DNA of 64,000 nt. Origin: Neopestalotiopsis rosae. Taxonomy: Eukaryota; Ascomycota; Sordariomycetes; Amphisphaeriales; Sporocadaceae. The notes under the pieces are model-generated. The model searched no databases. It was not told the DNA's origin and saw only the letters and a program-made list of their open reading frames with translations. Shown piece by piece: positions 10,375 to 22,917 of this stretch. The translations under genes and the position numbers were made by a program. The stretch spans positions 1,922,001 to 1,986,000 of the forward strand of contig JALGAS010000004.1 in the NCBI GenBank assembly GCA_023078685.1, read 5' to 3'. Every line of letters begins with the position of its first letter. Position 1 is the stretch's first letter.

Positions 10375-11917
10375 TCAGAATGGCAAGCTATTTCCCGGCT
10401 TCCGTCTGACTAGTCTTTTAGATAGCCATGAGAAACTCGTGAGAGACCCCATGAGGAACAATATCACCACAAGAAAGGGCATTGCGACCGCAAAGTAAAG
10501 CCAGAAGAGGCTTGTCCCTGGAGCGACCACATCGTTCATGCTGAATAGGCTCGAGACAAAGTTCAACGGAACAAACATCAAAGTCAGCGTCGTGAGACGG
10601 CTCATGTTTCGAGCTTCCGAGAAGGCTTGTCTGCTCTCGGCCAATTGTACACTAGACATCAATAGCCCGGTGTTACATTCCAGTTGTTTCCCGTATTCAG
10701 ATAACTTGAGATCCAGATGGTTGTAGTCATCGAGAAGTCCCGTCCAGTCTTCGGTCAGAGGCTTCGTGTTGGGTCTTGTATGAATCAAGTCGATGGCATC
10801 ACGCAGTTTTGCCTTGGTAGACAGCACTCGACGTGACCAAGAAGCGAGGTATGACAAAGTCAAGTCGCGATGCTCAAGATCATTTCGGGTGGTTACCGAG
10901 CCCATTTGTCTTATCTCGCCGTCTTTGAGTCCGAATCCAAGGAGCTCGATGTAGTTTGACCATTCCGCAGCAATCATCCTCAGAGGACAGTACGACAGAC
11001 TAAGTATAGAGGTGTCATGCGTGTCAATTACAAGGCTGGAGTGGTTGACCCAATAGTAAGTGAGCTCGTCAAACATTGAGTTCGACAAGTTCTGTTTTTC
11101 GGAATGTTCTCCAGATGATTGTAGAAAATCGTCGACCCCTCCAAAGAGCGAATGCGAAGGTGTTGTGATCAACTTTTCTCCATCTCTGCGAAATGACAAG
11201 TAGGTGCCTCCCGGAGGTGGGTCTGTCAATACAACGCCTTTGGGCAATGTCAGAGTCTGTTTATTTGATGGGGGAATTATCGAGGTACTTACCCAACCAC
11301 CCATGGTCACTTGTATCGATAAACAATACCGAACAACAGCGTTGCGCCACTCCAAGACGCTTACCCTCACTGGAAGGAAACACTACTACTTTTCGAGGTA
11401 TATTCGACTGCTGCAAGAGTACATAGTCTGCTGTGTCGATCTCGGGGAACAAAAGTGCGTGTTGATATGGAAAAGTCCTGAATTTTTGACGTTTTCGAAT
11501 TGAAGGTAAACTGGAGATATTGGGCGATGCCGACGAAATCTCCCTCCAAGGAGAGTGTATGTGAGATGCAAAGAAGAGCGGGTTGACTTTAAAATGGGTG
11601 CCGAGTAGGGACATTGTCTCAGAATCAATATTCTCGATTATCAGTATCCGGCCAACCTTGTCAGGCTCTGAGTGTCCATCATGACCAGTAATGACGCCCA
11701 CTGTCTGGGAACGAGTGGGCGCGTTCCAGTCTGTTCGTACAGGCTCCTTATTTTTGGCAAAGAAATCAATCGTAGCTAGGCGGAGCGGGTATCGGGGCTT
11801 GCCGGGCTCTGTGAGAAAGGTATGCAAAGACTGGAGGGAAGGATTACGGAGGCGTTGCGCACGCATAATTTCTGAATAGATATCAATCATTGTGTGCGGC
11901 AATACGAATGGAATCAA
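10375..11917 (-). CDS. CorA-like two-TM membrane protein
   Basis: Two exons, 11917-11293 and 11237-10375 (55 nt intron, GTAAGT donor), give 495 residues. The join produces DHGWLGVVLTDPPPGG. The long soluble N-terminal part (to about residue 420) is followed by a helical stretch and two C-terminal membrane segments, LTTLTLMFVPLNFVSSLF and LFWLYFAVAMPFLVVILFLM. This is the topology of CorA/ZntB cation channels. The loop after the first helix reads SLFSMND, so the Gly-Met-Asn selectivity motif becomes Ser-Met-Asn. The segment NPLFFASHIHSPW is shared in kind with the paralogue at 47272-48929. Metal transport is not assured, since many fungal CorA-like proteins are divergent. It is the same-strand upstream neighbour of the RelA/SpoT-domain gene. 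Confidence 0.85.
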
Positions 11918-12639
11918 AGATTTGCGACCTCAACTGCAGGAAATGGAAAAGTCATGCTTCAGACTGTATGACATGCGTTGCGCGTGTTGAAATATCGGCA
12001 AATAGCGAGTCGAAAAGGCTTTGGCATAGTGTTTATGATTAACTGTACTATCAATCCCTGTTACTACCCATTTCATGAATTCGGTGAACTAAGAGTCTGT
12101 ATTCTTAGACCATGCCGAAGCACGTATGATCATTGCGAGGCTAGCTCAAGTGCTTTGGACGCTCAACGTTTGGAAGCAATGCATAGTGAAGGTGCCCGAT
12201 AAGCATAGCTGCATGCGTCAGATAACAATATTCGACACCAGCTTTTGCCACTCCTCATCAATCTCAAGTCTGCCTTACCCGAGAGGGTACGTTGACGTCG
12301 GCGTGAGGGCTGTAAGTTTTGTGATGTGAACACTGAACAACATATTTGTTACAGGTCAATTCTTCCGCTTCAATGATTGGAGCAAAGACGCTTAGCAACT
12401 GAGCAAGCGGAGATGGGGCACAATACGCATCCTCTCGGCACTCCAAAGTAGCATTCGTGGCTTGTACGTTTGATATGCTGCTGAAAGTCTCGCCTAAGCT
12501 CTCGCCTAATTTGGAGCGCAGTATGTACCTACAGCCAGTCGCCCGGCACATATGGGCTGACAATATCACGTTTACGTGCTGGCATGTCCTACTGGATCAG
12601 ACAGCGCCAGGAATTACTCGCGGGGAGGAAATCCTCGCC
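11918..12639. other. Intergenic region upstream of the CorA-like gene
   Basis: No gene is supported. The minus strand between 12569 and 12264 is open for about 100 codons and could be a further piece of the decayed gene that begins at 12640, but I found no matching piece in the second copy near 23 kb. The part next to 11917 should contain the CorA-like promoter. Confidence 0.35.
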
Positions 12640-13830
12640 TTGACCGTCGACCGAAGAACATGATACATACATAGGAAAGTGAATGAATAGACACAAAGCA
12701 AGTTTCCAGGACTTTTGAGGCCAACAGGTGTGCCCAGCACATGAGGCAGTAGACCTGCTCCAGAGTATCAGACCATGCTGTCGATGAAGTAATGACGTAT
12801 TGTGGCTGCGCCGATGGCACCGTCAGTCTGGCTTTTTCCTGCCCCTCTTTCTTGCAGTTCTGGTCAAATCAAGAACTGTCGGCAATGGCTGTATGCATTA
12901 ATCGCAGATTTACGAATGCCGCCTTTTCGTCATTATAGACAGCGACGTCCAAGCGTGCATAAGGTGTCATGCCTCAATCATTTGCTATTGCGCACCACAC
13001 TTATTGTCAATTACGTTTTGTATGTGGGTGAGATGTTAATGCTCCTCACCTCATTCGTTGATATCCGTTACAATAAAGCATGATATTCATGTATACGATG
13101 CCCTTCGTGCGCATCTCAACTTTCGTAAGAAATGTCCTCATGTATATACAGAAATGTGTGCAGAACGAATGCTCCTTTACCCTTCCACGCACGGTAGTTG
13201 TTGCTTCTGTACTACCATCTGCAGTCTCTTCTTTCCCGATGTGGTATTTATATTTTCTCACCAACGGTCGTGCCAATCAAATCCCCTACTTTTATATCGT
13301 CTACGTCGGCACCGAGTACCGAGGAAACGCACATCGCTTTAATTGGGATTGCCAGCATGCACAAATCTCAGATCGCATTACTATGTACATTGTTGACTAG
13401 CTTAAGTGGCTGTCGCTTCTCCATCTACAGTATCATGAATGATCCTTGTGAAAATGAGCTACAGGCTGTTCTTGCCTAGAATGGGCTTCAGTATCCCTCA
13501 CCTTCTCAATCACGGATGACATGCAATCCTTCTTCGTCAGCGCTTGCGCTGTGAGTCTCGTCGCTCGATAGAAAGTAGCGGTTGGAGCTAACTGAAAGAT
13601 CAGAAAATTGAAACCACATAGATATCTATATGTACCTCCTGGCGATGGCGAGGAGTGGCCCGTGGTTGCAGTATTCTTTTTGTATCGCAAAGCCTCAAGC
13701 AAAATAGCCTATTAGGCGGAACCCTTCTAAATCGTCAGCATGATAAGCATCACCTACATACTTCCAACGACTACTTTCTACTAAAAGATTACGCACACCT
13801 CCAACCCCGGAGAAATCACTATGATTCAGG
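12640..13830 (-). pseudogene. Decayed gene, copy A of a pair flanking the NACHT-ankyrin gene
   Basis: Minus-strand blocks in this stretch align with blocks at 22918-24030, in the same order and orientation. GDAYHADDLEGFRL (near 13720) pairs with GDAYLNNDSEGLRL. A block ending FQLAPTATFYRATRLT (near 13590) pairs with FQLMFNAILQLPTVYT. LEQVYCLMCWAHLL (near 12750) pairs with LQETYCLMCWADCS. At DNA level CCCAGCACATGAGGCA and CAAATCAAGA are also shared. The blocks lie in different frames with stops between them, so no intact product can be read. The family is unknown to me. It sits just downstream of the NLR and is best explained as one member of an old duplication. Confidence 0.5.
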
Positions 13831-14065
13831 CATTACAAATAGTACAAATTTCCCGAGTAAATACACACCACTCTCAAGTATCTAATATATAGGTACTTAC
13901 CTACTTCTTATTCATGGTGCCTTTCAGCTAAGTTCGTAGGCCATCGCTCGCGGAAAGCTGTTATAGCAGGGAACGAAGACCCCTTGCGAGGCGCAATGAA
14001 GCACTCCGAAAAGCGCTAAAGCGCTGCAGGGGTTTACTATTAGTGCCTACGGTAAGATAGATACA

Positions 14066-14095
14066 TACCTACCTATGTATGTACATAGGTAGGTA
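14066..14095. repeat. Perfect inverted repeat, 14-nt arms
   Basis: TACCTACCTATGTA and its exact reverse complement are separated by two bases. It lies 78 bp beyond the stop of the NACHT-ankyrin gene, within a patch of TACCTA/TAGGTA tetranucleotide repeats (13890-14140). In RNA it could form a strong hairpin in the 3' untranslated region. TAGGTA-type short repeats also occur near 59660 and 59730, so this may be simple-sequence palindrome formation. Confidence 0.8.
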
Positions 14096-14173
14096 GCATA
14101 TTAAAACTACCTACACAGTCGTTGTGTGATGCCTACCTACATGACGACTATTTTGCCAGCACTTGAATCCTCA

Positions 14174-17100
14174 TCAAGTTCTTTTCGTCTGTGAACATAC
14201 GAACTCCTGAGGAGAGGTCCGCCAAGGAACCTCCTCCAAGCCATAGAAGAGCTCCCTAACAGCAGCGTCAGAGCGGTTCGGGAAAGCATCGCCCACCGCT
14301 TCAAGCATCTCATTTGTATACCTCAACAGTTTGTGATGCTTCCGAAACACATTTATCAGGTCTCTGGTGCTCTCGGTATCAGTGCGAGGGCCCCTCCCGC
14401 GGAAAAAAGCTAAGAAGATCGGTGGAGTTATGTCCATGTTGGGACTGTGCCCAAGTAAGATGTCCAACATCTCAATCCTGTTTCCTGCCCTAAGCATAGC
14501 GACCGCGGATTCCTCGATGATTAGAAAGCCGGGATCATGGCCAAGAAGACAGCGCACAGAATCTGTATTAGGCACTCGGTGATCTTTGGCGAGTAACGCC
14601 GCTTGAGTTATTCGTAAATCTTGCTTGGCGTGTGAGATAAGAAACTTTATGATAGGGAACTCCGTGGTACTCATTTCCAACATTGTATTGGTAACTTCCA
14701 GATCAGGACTTCGGGCCCAAATGTAGCTGAGGGTCTTCAAGATTCCCTTTTGGTCCCACCTCGGAGCTTTTAAAGCTTCGATCACCATCGCCTCGGTAGG
14801 AGGGATGGATGGGTCATGGCGCAAAAACTCTTCAATCATCTGAGGACACCCTGAAATCTTTGATTCCATTATGATGTCAATGGTGATTGGACAGATCGAT
14901 GAATGCTCGAGAAGAACCGCAAGATGAGTGCGGTTTCTAGCTGCCAGTAGCATGGCCTTGGTGACTCCTTGGTCGCCCATGCGACTGAGAAGAAGGGGTA
15001 GCCACTCTTCTTCTAAGGTTAGGTTTCCATTCAAAGCAGCGAGGACGACTTCTTCACTAACGACAATATCCTTATCATATTCTAGAAGACTCTCCACGGG
15101 ATGGTGAAAGAAGCACTGAACTTTGGCTGCCTTGATCAGATCATCTTGATGGATCTTCAGCCCTTCTGGATAATTCAAAAACGCCCGTAGTAGCGGTTGA
15201 TTCACCTTAAAACGGGGGAACATTCTGTCTTCCGCCTCCAGAACGCCGGACAATGAGCTGGTACCATTCGGCCCTAAGATGTTCGGGTTCCCGCCGGCTT
15301 CAAGGATCACTTGAGCAATTTGCAGCTTCCCTTCTTGGCACGCAAGGAACAACGGCGTGCCGAGCTCTGGATGATTGTAGTTGACCTTGGCGCCATCTTC
15401 TAGAAGCAACTCCACTGCTTCGACTTGCCCTCCCAGGATGGCTGCAAACAACGGAGTCTTAAAATAGCCTCCCTCTGACTGAATGTCTGCGCCTGCAGAA
15501 AGCAGATCTCGCATCAGGGTCGTGTTACCCGAAAAAGAGGCGAGATGCAAGGGGAATCCAAATTCTCGTGGGGTTACCTCGACTGCGGCTCCTTGACTAA
15601 GAAGAAACTGTACAGCTTCTTGACACTTCATTGTTTGTCTAGCTTCCAGCTCCAATTCCCTCGACCCCTGGCCCAGCCAACGATGTTTAGGATACCTCGA
15701 CTGAGACATGTGATTCACCACTTTGGCGCCTTGTGGCAGATCGGCTTCAACACAACCGTAGAAAGCAGCGCCTAAAGCACTTCCGTAAATTGATCGGTCT
15801 TGGCAAATATCAGCGCCTCGTTGAACGAGAAGTTCTATGACTTCCACTTGTAGATGGCAGGAAGCTAAGATCAAAGCCGTGTTCCCATGGTGATCCTCTG
15901 CATCGACGGATATCCCTTGATCCAGCGTCTTGATGACTAGGGGTGGAGACCCGGCAATGGAGGCTTTGTGAAGTATGTCGGTACTCGGATCCATGTATTC
16001 ACCCAGGAGCTCGATTACGGCATTGTTGGGCGCCAAAACGGCAAATTCTAATGCCTCCATCAATGCCTCCCGACTATTTTCCGTGCGTGATACGGCGTCA
16101 AGAAGGACCTCCAACACCGCAGTAGATCGCGAGTAACGGGCGCTTTTCAACGCGCTTTGCCTCTTTCCATCCCAAATGATAGCATTCCAGGCGAGGAGCT
16201 CTTTTACCACAGATAAGTGCTCTCCGTCAGCAGCTTCGGATAGCGCTGATCTCCCATCTCTTGAAACGCAATTCACTTCAGCACCTGCCCCAAGCAACAA
16301 GCGAGTAGCGGCAGTATGCCCATGTCTCGCTGCAATCTGCAGAAGGCTTGGGAAGTCCTGGACTTGGATATTCACATTTGCCCCCTTTTCAAGCAAGATA
16401 CGCATTACATCATGGTGCCCCTCATAGCAGGCCGCGTGTAAAGGACTCGCATGTCGAAGATGACGGGATGCTTCGCCTGACACGCTGGCAGGGGCGCCCG
16501 CTTCAAGAAGACACCTGACAACCTCAAGATTGCCGGTTGTACATGCCAATATCAACGGATGAAGTGCCCGTGAAGCGCAATTCAGAACATCCAGTCCAGC
16601 CGCAACCAACAGTGTCAGAATATTAGCGTTGTTTGATTCCACCGCCAGATTCAAAAGCGAATTTTGATGCTCGTATTCCTGAGCATGAGCGCCATGTTGC
16701 AGTAGAAGCTCCACAATTGTAGTATGTCTGCCAAGCACAGCAGCCCGAAGCGCCGTCTCATGATGACCCGCAAGAACATTCGGATCGGCGTCAGCCTCGA
16801 GAAGACGTTCGGTAAGCTCAAAACGGCCAAACCTTGCAGCTGTTTGCAGTGCAGTGCCATAATAGCAGCCGACGGCATTGATATCCACGTCCTTTTTCAG
16901 AAGCAACTCGACACATTCTCGGTCATCAATAACGATGGCGGACTGAAGCAGACCTCGAAAATCGATCCGCCGACCCCGATCTGACGGCAGTTCCTTGATT
17001 ATGATTTTAGCTGTGGCGCCAGGGCCATCTGCGAAAGCATCCTCGAGTTGTTTGAGTTGGAGAAATTGACCGTCCCCAGCGAAAAATGCCAGGCAATTGC

Positions 17101-20100
17101 TAAGTAATTGATCGATAGAGAACTTGTCGGACTTGATAGATGCTCCGGCTTCTAGCAAGCGTCGCAAAACTGCGCCTCCTGATAGTTTACGCTGGGTTGC
17201 AACCAGCACAGCGTTTGTGTCTTCGACAGTTGCATCAACTTTTGCGCCTGATTCGAGAAGATAAGTTAGTATTGTCTCTGAGCAACACCTAGATGCAATA
17301 ATTATTGGTGGTTCTTCACGGCCGCCGAGAGCATTGCTATCGGCACCACGGTAGAGCAGCATCTTCACAACCCTTTCACGGTCAGACATAGATCCTTGCT
17401 CCCAGTATCCTGGTCTGGAATAGCAGGAGGAATTGCACCAATGTGAGGTGTACGCCTCAATACCAGCAATCGCTGCTTGGAGAGCATTTATCTTGAGATG
17501 GCTCAAATCATTGGCCTTGCGGCGCGCGACGCTATCACTTTCTTCAACTCCTTCATCGTTGTCACTGTGCTGAAAACTGGGAGCCCGTGCTAGACGATGC
17601 CAATAGCCTCCATCCCAAGAGAGGGTTTGTGCGACATCTGATCCAATTCCGTTGATATCAGCGCCAGCTTCTAGGAGAGCTTGGACGACCTTTTCATGAC
17701 CATTGAATGCGGCAATTCCCAGAACACGGGTTCGGTCTCCGCTAAGCCCACCCCGTGACCCTCTAGACTTCAGAAGGGCCTCGAGAGTACCAAGGTGCCC
17801 GTTGCCCGCAGCTAATAGCATGGACTCGGCGAAAGTTGCCTCCGAGCCACTAGGTGAGAGCTGCTTGGCAAGAAAGGCCACTATTTGCGTGTGGCCTTTC
17901 CATGCACCAGCCAGCATACCTTTGCTTGTCAATTCAAGAATGGTTTTATCGTCGACTGCATGCAATAAAGCCTGTGCTACGCGAATATGCCCGCGGACAC
18001 ACGCCATCTCGAACGCAGCATGAGAGGTTCGCTTGGGAAGTCTATCAAAATGATCGAGCAGCAGGGTAACAACTTGAGTGCTGCCGCATCTTGCAGCTTC
18101 TATGAGACTCGATTCCAGGACACGAGGCGTTTCTTGTGCTAATATGATCTTAGTTGCTAGCGACAACAAATTCTGAACTGCTGGTTCTGAAGTCAAGCAC
18201 GCTATTGTCACCAGGGCTTGAAAGTTGCGCGTGCCCCAACTAGAGGATGGCAATGACTCGATGCCGAATTTTACGATCTCTAGATGATCGTTCGATGCTG
18301 CAGCCTGGAGTATCTTCAGAACGCTTCGCGTGTCCCAATTAGAGGACGACAATGACTCGATGCCGAATTTTACGATCCCTAGGTGATCGTTCGATGCTGC
18401 AATCTGGAGTATCTTCAAAAGGCGTTCTTTAGACAGGGGCGACGGCAGATTGGTGACGATGAGCTGGAATATCTCCAGATGCCCAGATGCGGCTGCGGCC
18501 TCGAGTGAATCTGATAGCACGTAATCCGAGATCCTCAGAACCGACTTCCGTTCAATCAAAAGTGCCACAATCTCTTTCCGACCCATACCTGCGCTCATTT
18601 CAAGCACATGGCGAACCCGGCGATTGCTGCTGGTTTGGTTACCAGAATGAGCAACCTTCGAATGTTGCTGTCTCGTCGCAGATACACTGCCGGCATTTTC
18701 TTCAATCAATACGAATATGTCTTGGAGGGATGTTTCGTGATTTTGCACGTTGATACTGGGGATATCTTCGCGCAAATGTGTATGCCACGATTCTCTGGGC
18801 TCTTTCCAGCTTGTTGAGTAAAGTTGGCGATCCTCCGTTTCCATGCGCATGGCCGCGATCCCCTCTTGGGGGTTCACAAGAGTAAAGCCTCTATCGAGCA
18901 TTAATTTCACGATATCGTAATGACCGCCTTTTGCCGCAAAATGTAAAGCATCCTTCGAGACCCCTTCTTCCCCCGGGTGCATTTTGGCCCCGCTATCCAG
19001 CAGTGTCTCCACGATGCTCCGATGTCCATGAAAAGCAGCAATTTGCAGGGGCGTACCGTGAGTGACATTTTCATGGTTGACCTCAGCGCCGTTTTGCAGC
19101 AAGAGCTTAACTATACCAAGAAGACCTTTCATTGACGCAGCTTGCAACGCCGTTCCGTGCTGGCCATGGCCATTGACATTTGCACCAAGCTCGATAAGCC
19201 TACGTATAATTCTCTCATGGCCCATCAAGGCGGCGCATCGCAACGGCGAGCCAAGCTTGCATTCGACCTCGAGGTTCAGTCCCATGTTTGTCAGAAGGTT
19301 GATTATTGACTCATGCCTGTATATTGCTGAGATCGCAATAGGTCCTTCGGGGAGCAGGTCGGCAGGGTTGGGCTTGTTTCTCAAAAATGCCTCCAAAGCA
19401 CCGGCATTCCCGCCCTTGATGGCGTTCTCAGTGTTTCGTTTGATGTCGTCTTTGCTGTCACTGTTGTACTTTGAAGCCAATGGTGACGCTTTGAGGTAAT
19501 CGAGAACTCCAAGAAACCCCGTGTAAGCGGCTCCTGCTTGAGCTGAATGAAAGTCTTCTGCAGTTTCGATGCCAAACCCGAGGCTCAGGACAGTTTTCGC
19601 TGTGTCTTCCCTTTGTCCGCGGAAGCAGGCTTCAAGCGCATTGCTGAAAGCCCCAGTCTGCTGGACCAAGGCACCGTGCTTTAGCAGCAGCTCTACGACA
19701 GTATTGTGACCAGCAAAGCAAGCCGCCTGCAGGGGGTTCCCAAATTTTCCACATTTGGAATTTGGATCAGCCCCATGAACGAGGAGAGTGCTGGCGGTAG
19801 AAAGCTTGCCAAAAGCACACGCGAGGTAAAGGCTAGTATGCCCGAGATTGTTCCTTTGGTCCCAGTCTATGGGATTAGGACCCAGGACCATGTCACCTAG
19901 TAGGCAGTCCAAGCCAAATGCACTGCCCAGAAACAATGGTGAACATTGGGGGTTCGGTAATGCATCTGTTATTGTCCTCATCGAATGTTCATTTGGCAGG
20001 CCTGCAGAAATTGTCCCAATGCGGTCCAGCCAGTCAATGAATGAAAGGCTGACATTGCCTGGCTCGTAAAAGACGAATGAGATGATCTTATCCGATAGAG

Positions 20101-22314
20101 CGTTTTTCCCATCCAGATCTGTAGAAAGGGAGCAGTGATGTGCCCAATAAACTGCAGCATACCGATATAGCCCATCTAGACCATTACCAGCCGGCCCCCT
20201 CTCAAAGGGTACTCCAGAGGTGCATACTTCCAAGCAACGAGTGGCTAGCACTTGGTGCGCCAATGGTGGAGAGAACAGTTCCTGACTTCTCAAAAACTCC
20301 TGGACAGACTGGTGCGAAAAGCGGAATGTGTTACACTTCGGGTCAAATAGGATGAAGCTTGAGCATATTGTCACCAGCTCTTCTTGAGGCCTGGAAGGAT
20401 CAGCGAGAGTTGCATCTTCGAAAATCGCCGCGAGAAAATCATCAGGATGCATCGCTTCTCGCATGTGCAAAAGCCATGTGATCGCTCGAAAGGCAATATC
20501 GCGCTCGCTGTATCTTTTGCTCGAAATGCGGTCCAGAACTTGATGGTAGGTGTCCTCTAACGACGCCAGGGCTCCACTTTCCATCGCTGCCATGATGTCT
20601 TCTTCTCGGTTGTGACGACAGAAATACTCGATTTGGATATTTACCCACTGGAACATTTCGCCGGCCCCGACAATTAGCTTCTGATGAAGAAGATCTGTTA
20701 ATTCCGAAGACGGGTCATGCTTTAACAGGCGCCGATCTTGCACTGCCTTCAGTACTTTCATCTTCACATAGTTACTGATATCCTCCAGAGTATCGTCTTT
20801 GTTAATTTCAATATATTTGACGTAGGCTTTCCTTTGTTGTTGGGCAATGGCTGGATCTATGTCCGAGTTTCCTTTTCTTAAAAGCGAGAAAACTTGGCTG
20901 TCGTTGCGACTCGTTAGAAACACCTTCACTACATTCGATGATCTGATGACGATTTCTTCGAGAGCACCGATAAGTGCAGGTCGTTCCGTCTCTCTCACTT
21001 CGTCCAGCGCGTCCACGACGATTACTACTGGGTCGTGGGTGGTGACCTCCAAAATGACATCGACGCAACCCTTAACGGTTAGTTTCGACATATCCATTCC
21101 GTCCACCTTGGATTGTGCTAGCCTGCGCTCAAAGTCCGAAAGTATGATATCACGGGCTTTTGGCTTGCTGTGAGTCGTGATGGTGAGCTGCCGCAATAAA
21201 CTCCGCATCACGTTACCTGCCTGAGCTCGCTCTGGCTCAAATTCGTGATCTGCGCAATAGAAATACGCTATAGGAGCTGCTAAGGAATTGGCTGTATGCT
21301 CACGGAGAATAGAGTCGATGACAGCTGAGCATATGTTGGATTTTCCCGATCCTTGGATTCCATGGACAAGCAGTATCGATGACGAGCTGCTGGCCTTCCA
21401 GTAGCTATATTCTGGATGGCGCAGCAGCCAAGTAGCGGAGTTTGGCATTCTTTGTTCCGATATTGCCTCGTGGTGCCGTGTAAAGGGTGATGAGGACAGC
21501 CAACAGAGGAGTTCGAGATGCTTGGTGGTGTCCACCATTGTCTGATACACTGCGGCTTGATCAATGAGCCTTGTTACAGAGCCTTCAAGATAATACAGCT
21601 TTTCACTATCCAAAAAGCCGGCGATCTTGAGTAGCTCTGCTTCCTTCTGGATAATGCTCTCCATAAGGGACTCGTCCGGTGTTCGAAAGACATTCTTGAT
21701 TCCTCGCGCTAGCGAAGTTAGCATTCTGGAGCAATAGACCAAGAGTGACAAAATTTACCCAAGCTGTGAGTATCAAAATACCTGACCGCAATCGCTAGGA
21801 ACTTGAGCACATTTGCATAGAGACGAGTGAGACCCTCTTTTATCTGAGATGCCACTGAAGATTTTGAATCGCGGTGAATCTTTTCGAAATCCCTATAGCG
21901 GGCAATTAACCTCGAAATGACTTCCAGGTTTGCAACCACTGCGCCTTCGATCTTCGTATCGCTGATTGCAGCCTGAAGGACGAACCGTACAGCCGCCCAT
22001 GGCAATGCAGCAGTTGTTGGATTATACTGGACCGCGACATCACCAACCGCGATGAATGCATTCACCCACTTGGCGATTTTCTCAACCACGTCACGGATTA
22101 TAATGACTTCGCCGCTGGGCAGCTTGACCTTCCATTGCTTGCGGATGCATATCTCTCGCTTCTCATCGGCAGTCTTGAGCACCGCGGCCAGGATGTCGTT
22201 TTTGCCGGTTCTGGCACCGTCAATGTTAGCACGGAAATCTTCGTCCAACGAGTCGTATGCGCTCTTCCAAAGCCCATCTGCCCCACTCGGCTGGTTGCTA
22301 GCTGATGATACCAT
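14174..22314 (-). CDS. NLR-type STAND protein: NACHT_N + NACHT + ~33-residue ankyrin repeats + second repeat type
   Basis: Two exons, 22314-21782 and 21725-14174 (56 nt intron), give 2694 residues. The start at 22314 gives MVSSASNQ just before the N-terminal domain; an upstream in-frame ATG at 22545 would add 77 residues of poor coding character. Residues ~14-178 match the NACHT-associated N-terminal domain of fungal NLRs (DGLWKSAYDSLDED, VAVQYNPTTAALPWAAVRFVLQ). NACHT: Walker A GIQGSGKS (300-307), Walker B VVIVVDALDE (~411-420). From about residue 820 to 2300 come dozens of ankyrin repeats with GHxxIVxLLLxxGA cores. The last ~350 residues carry another fungal repeat with an ITxxxLxAA...LL pattern. 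Members are intracellular sensors that oligomerise on ligand binding, in heterokaryon incompatibility or defence. The N-terminal domain's output is unknown. Confidence 0.95.
18241..18438 (-). repeat. Two near-identical 99-bp tandem units inside the ankyrin region
   Basis: Units 18241-18339 and 18340-18438 each encode one 33-residue ankyrin unit (AASNDHLGIVKFGIESL and AASNDHLEIVKFGIESL). Over the first ~80 bases they differ at about seven positions, mostly transitions, while other repeats in this protein are much more diverged. The exact 99-bp period and high identity point to recent duplication or gene conversion. Confidence 0.85.
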
Positions 22315-22917
22315 TGTAGTGAGCGCCAATGTGTCTTGATGATAATTCCATAGGATGCAAGAGGGCAAGAGGGGTGGTAACCCTGGCGAAGAAATGAAAT
22401 TTCTGACTGTGAGGCTGAGCCACTGTGATCCTGCAACAATACCTTGTAAGCAGTAGCACACCGCATAGCAGAAGCTGGGTGTACTTCGGCAAATACCTGT
22501 ATGCCACATGTACTCACCATTTGCAGCGGCATGAAAGTAAGTCAAGCCAAAATGCTGGTGTGCCAGATACGATTTCAGCCCACACCTTTTTGGAGCACTG
22601 CCGTGCTGGATCCTAGCATTCAGTGCTTCTCACACCAATCATTAAATTATTCGAATAATGTCTAGGACCATTATTCCGAGCCAAGAAGCCTGTATATGCT
22701 ATAATGCATATCGCACGCGATCATCATCTTGATAATTCAATGCAGTGCGCTAACCCCGTAGCCACGACAAGTAATCTAAGGAAGTTCGCATTTCTTTCCA
22801 GGGCGCAAAGACAGTCAAATTGAAATTCCTGTCATAAACTATGCATATAGGAAGCTTGAATAGTATGCGCAATTTATGAAGTGGCAACCGGTCGCAAATA
22901 ACCATGACTCTTTCGTC
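22315..22917. other. Promoter-side region of the NACHT-ankyrin gene
   Basis: This lies upstream of the NLR start and is AT-rich between about 22620 and 22900. The reading frame of the NLR stays open up to 22545, but composition and the lack of family match suggest this is leader sequence. No other feature seen. Confidence 0.4.
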
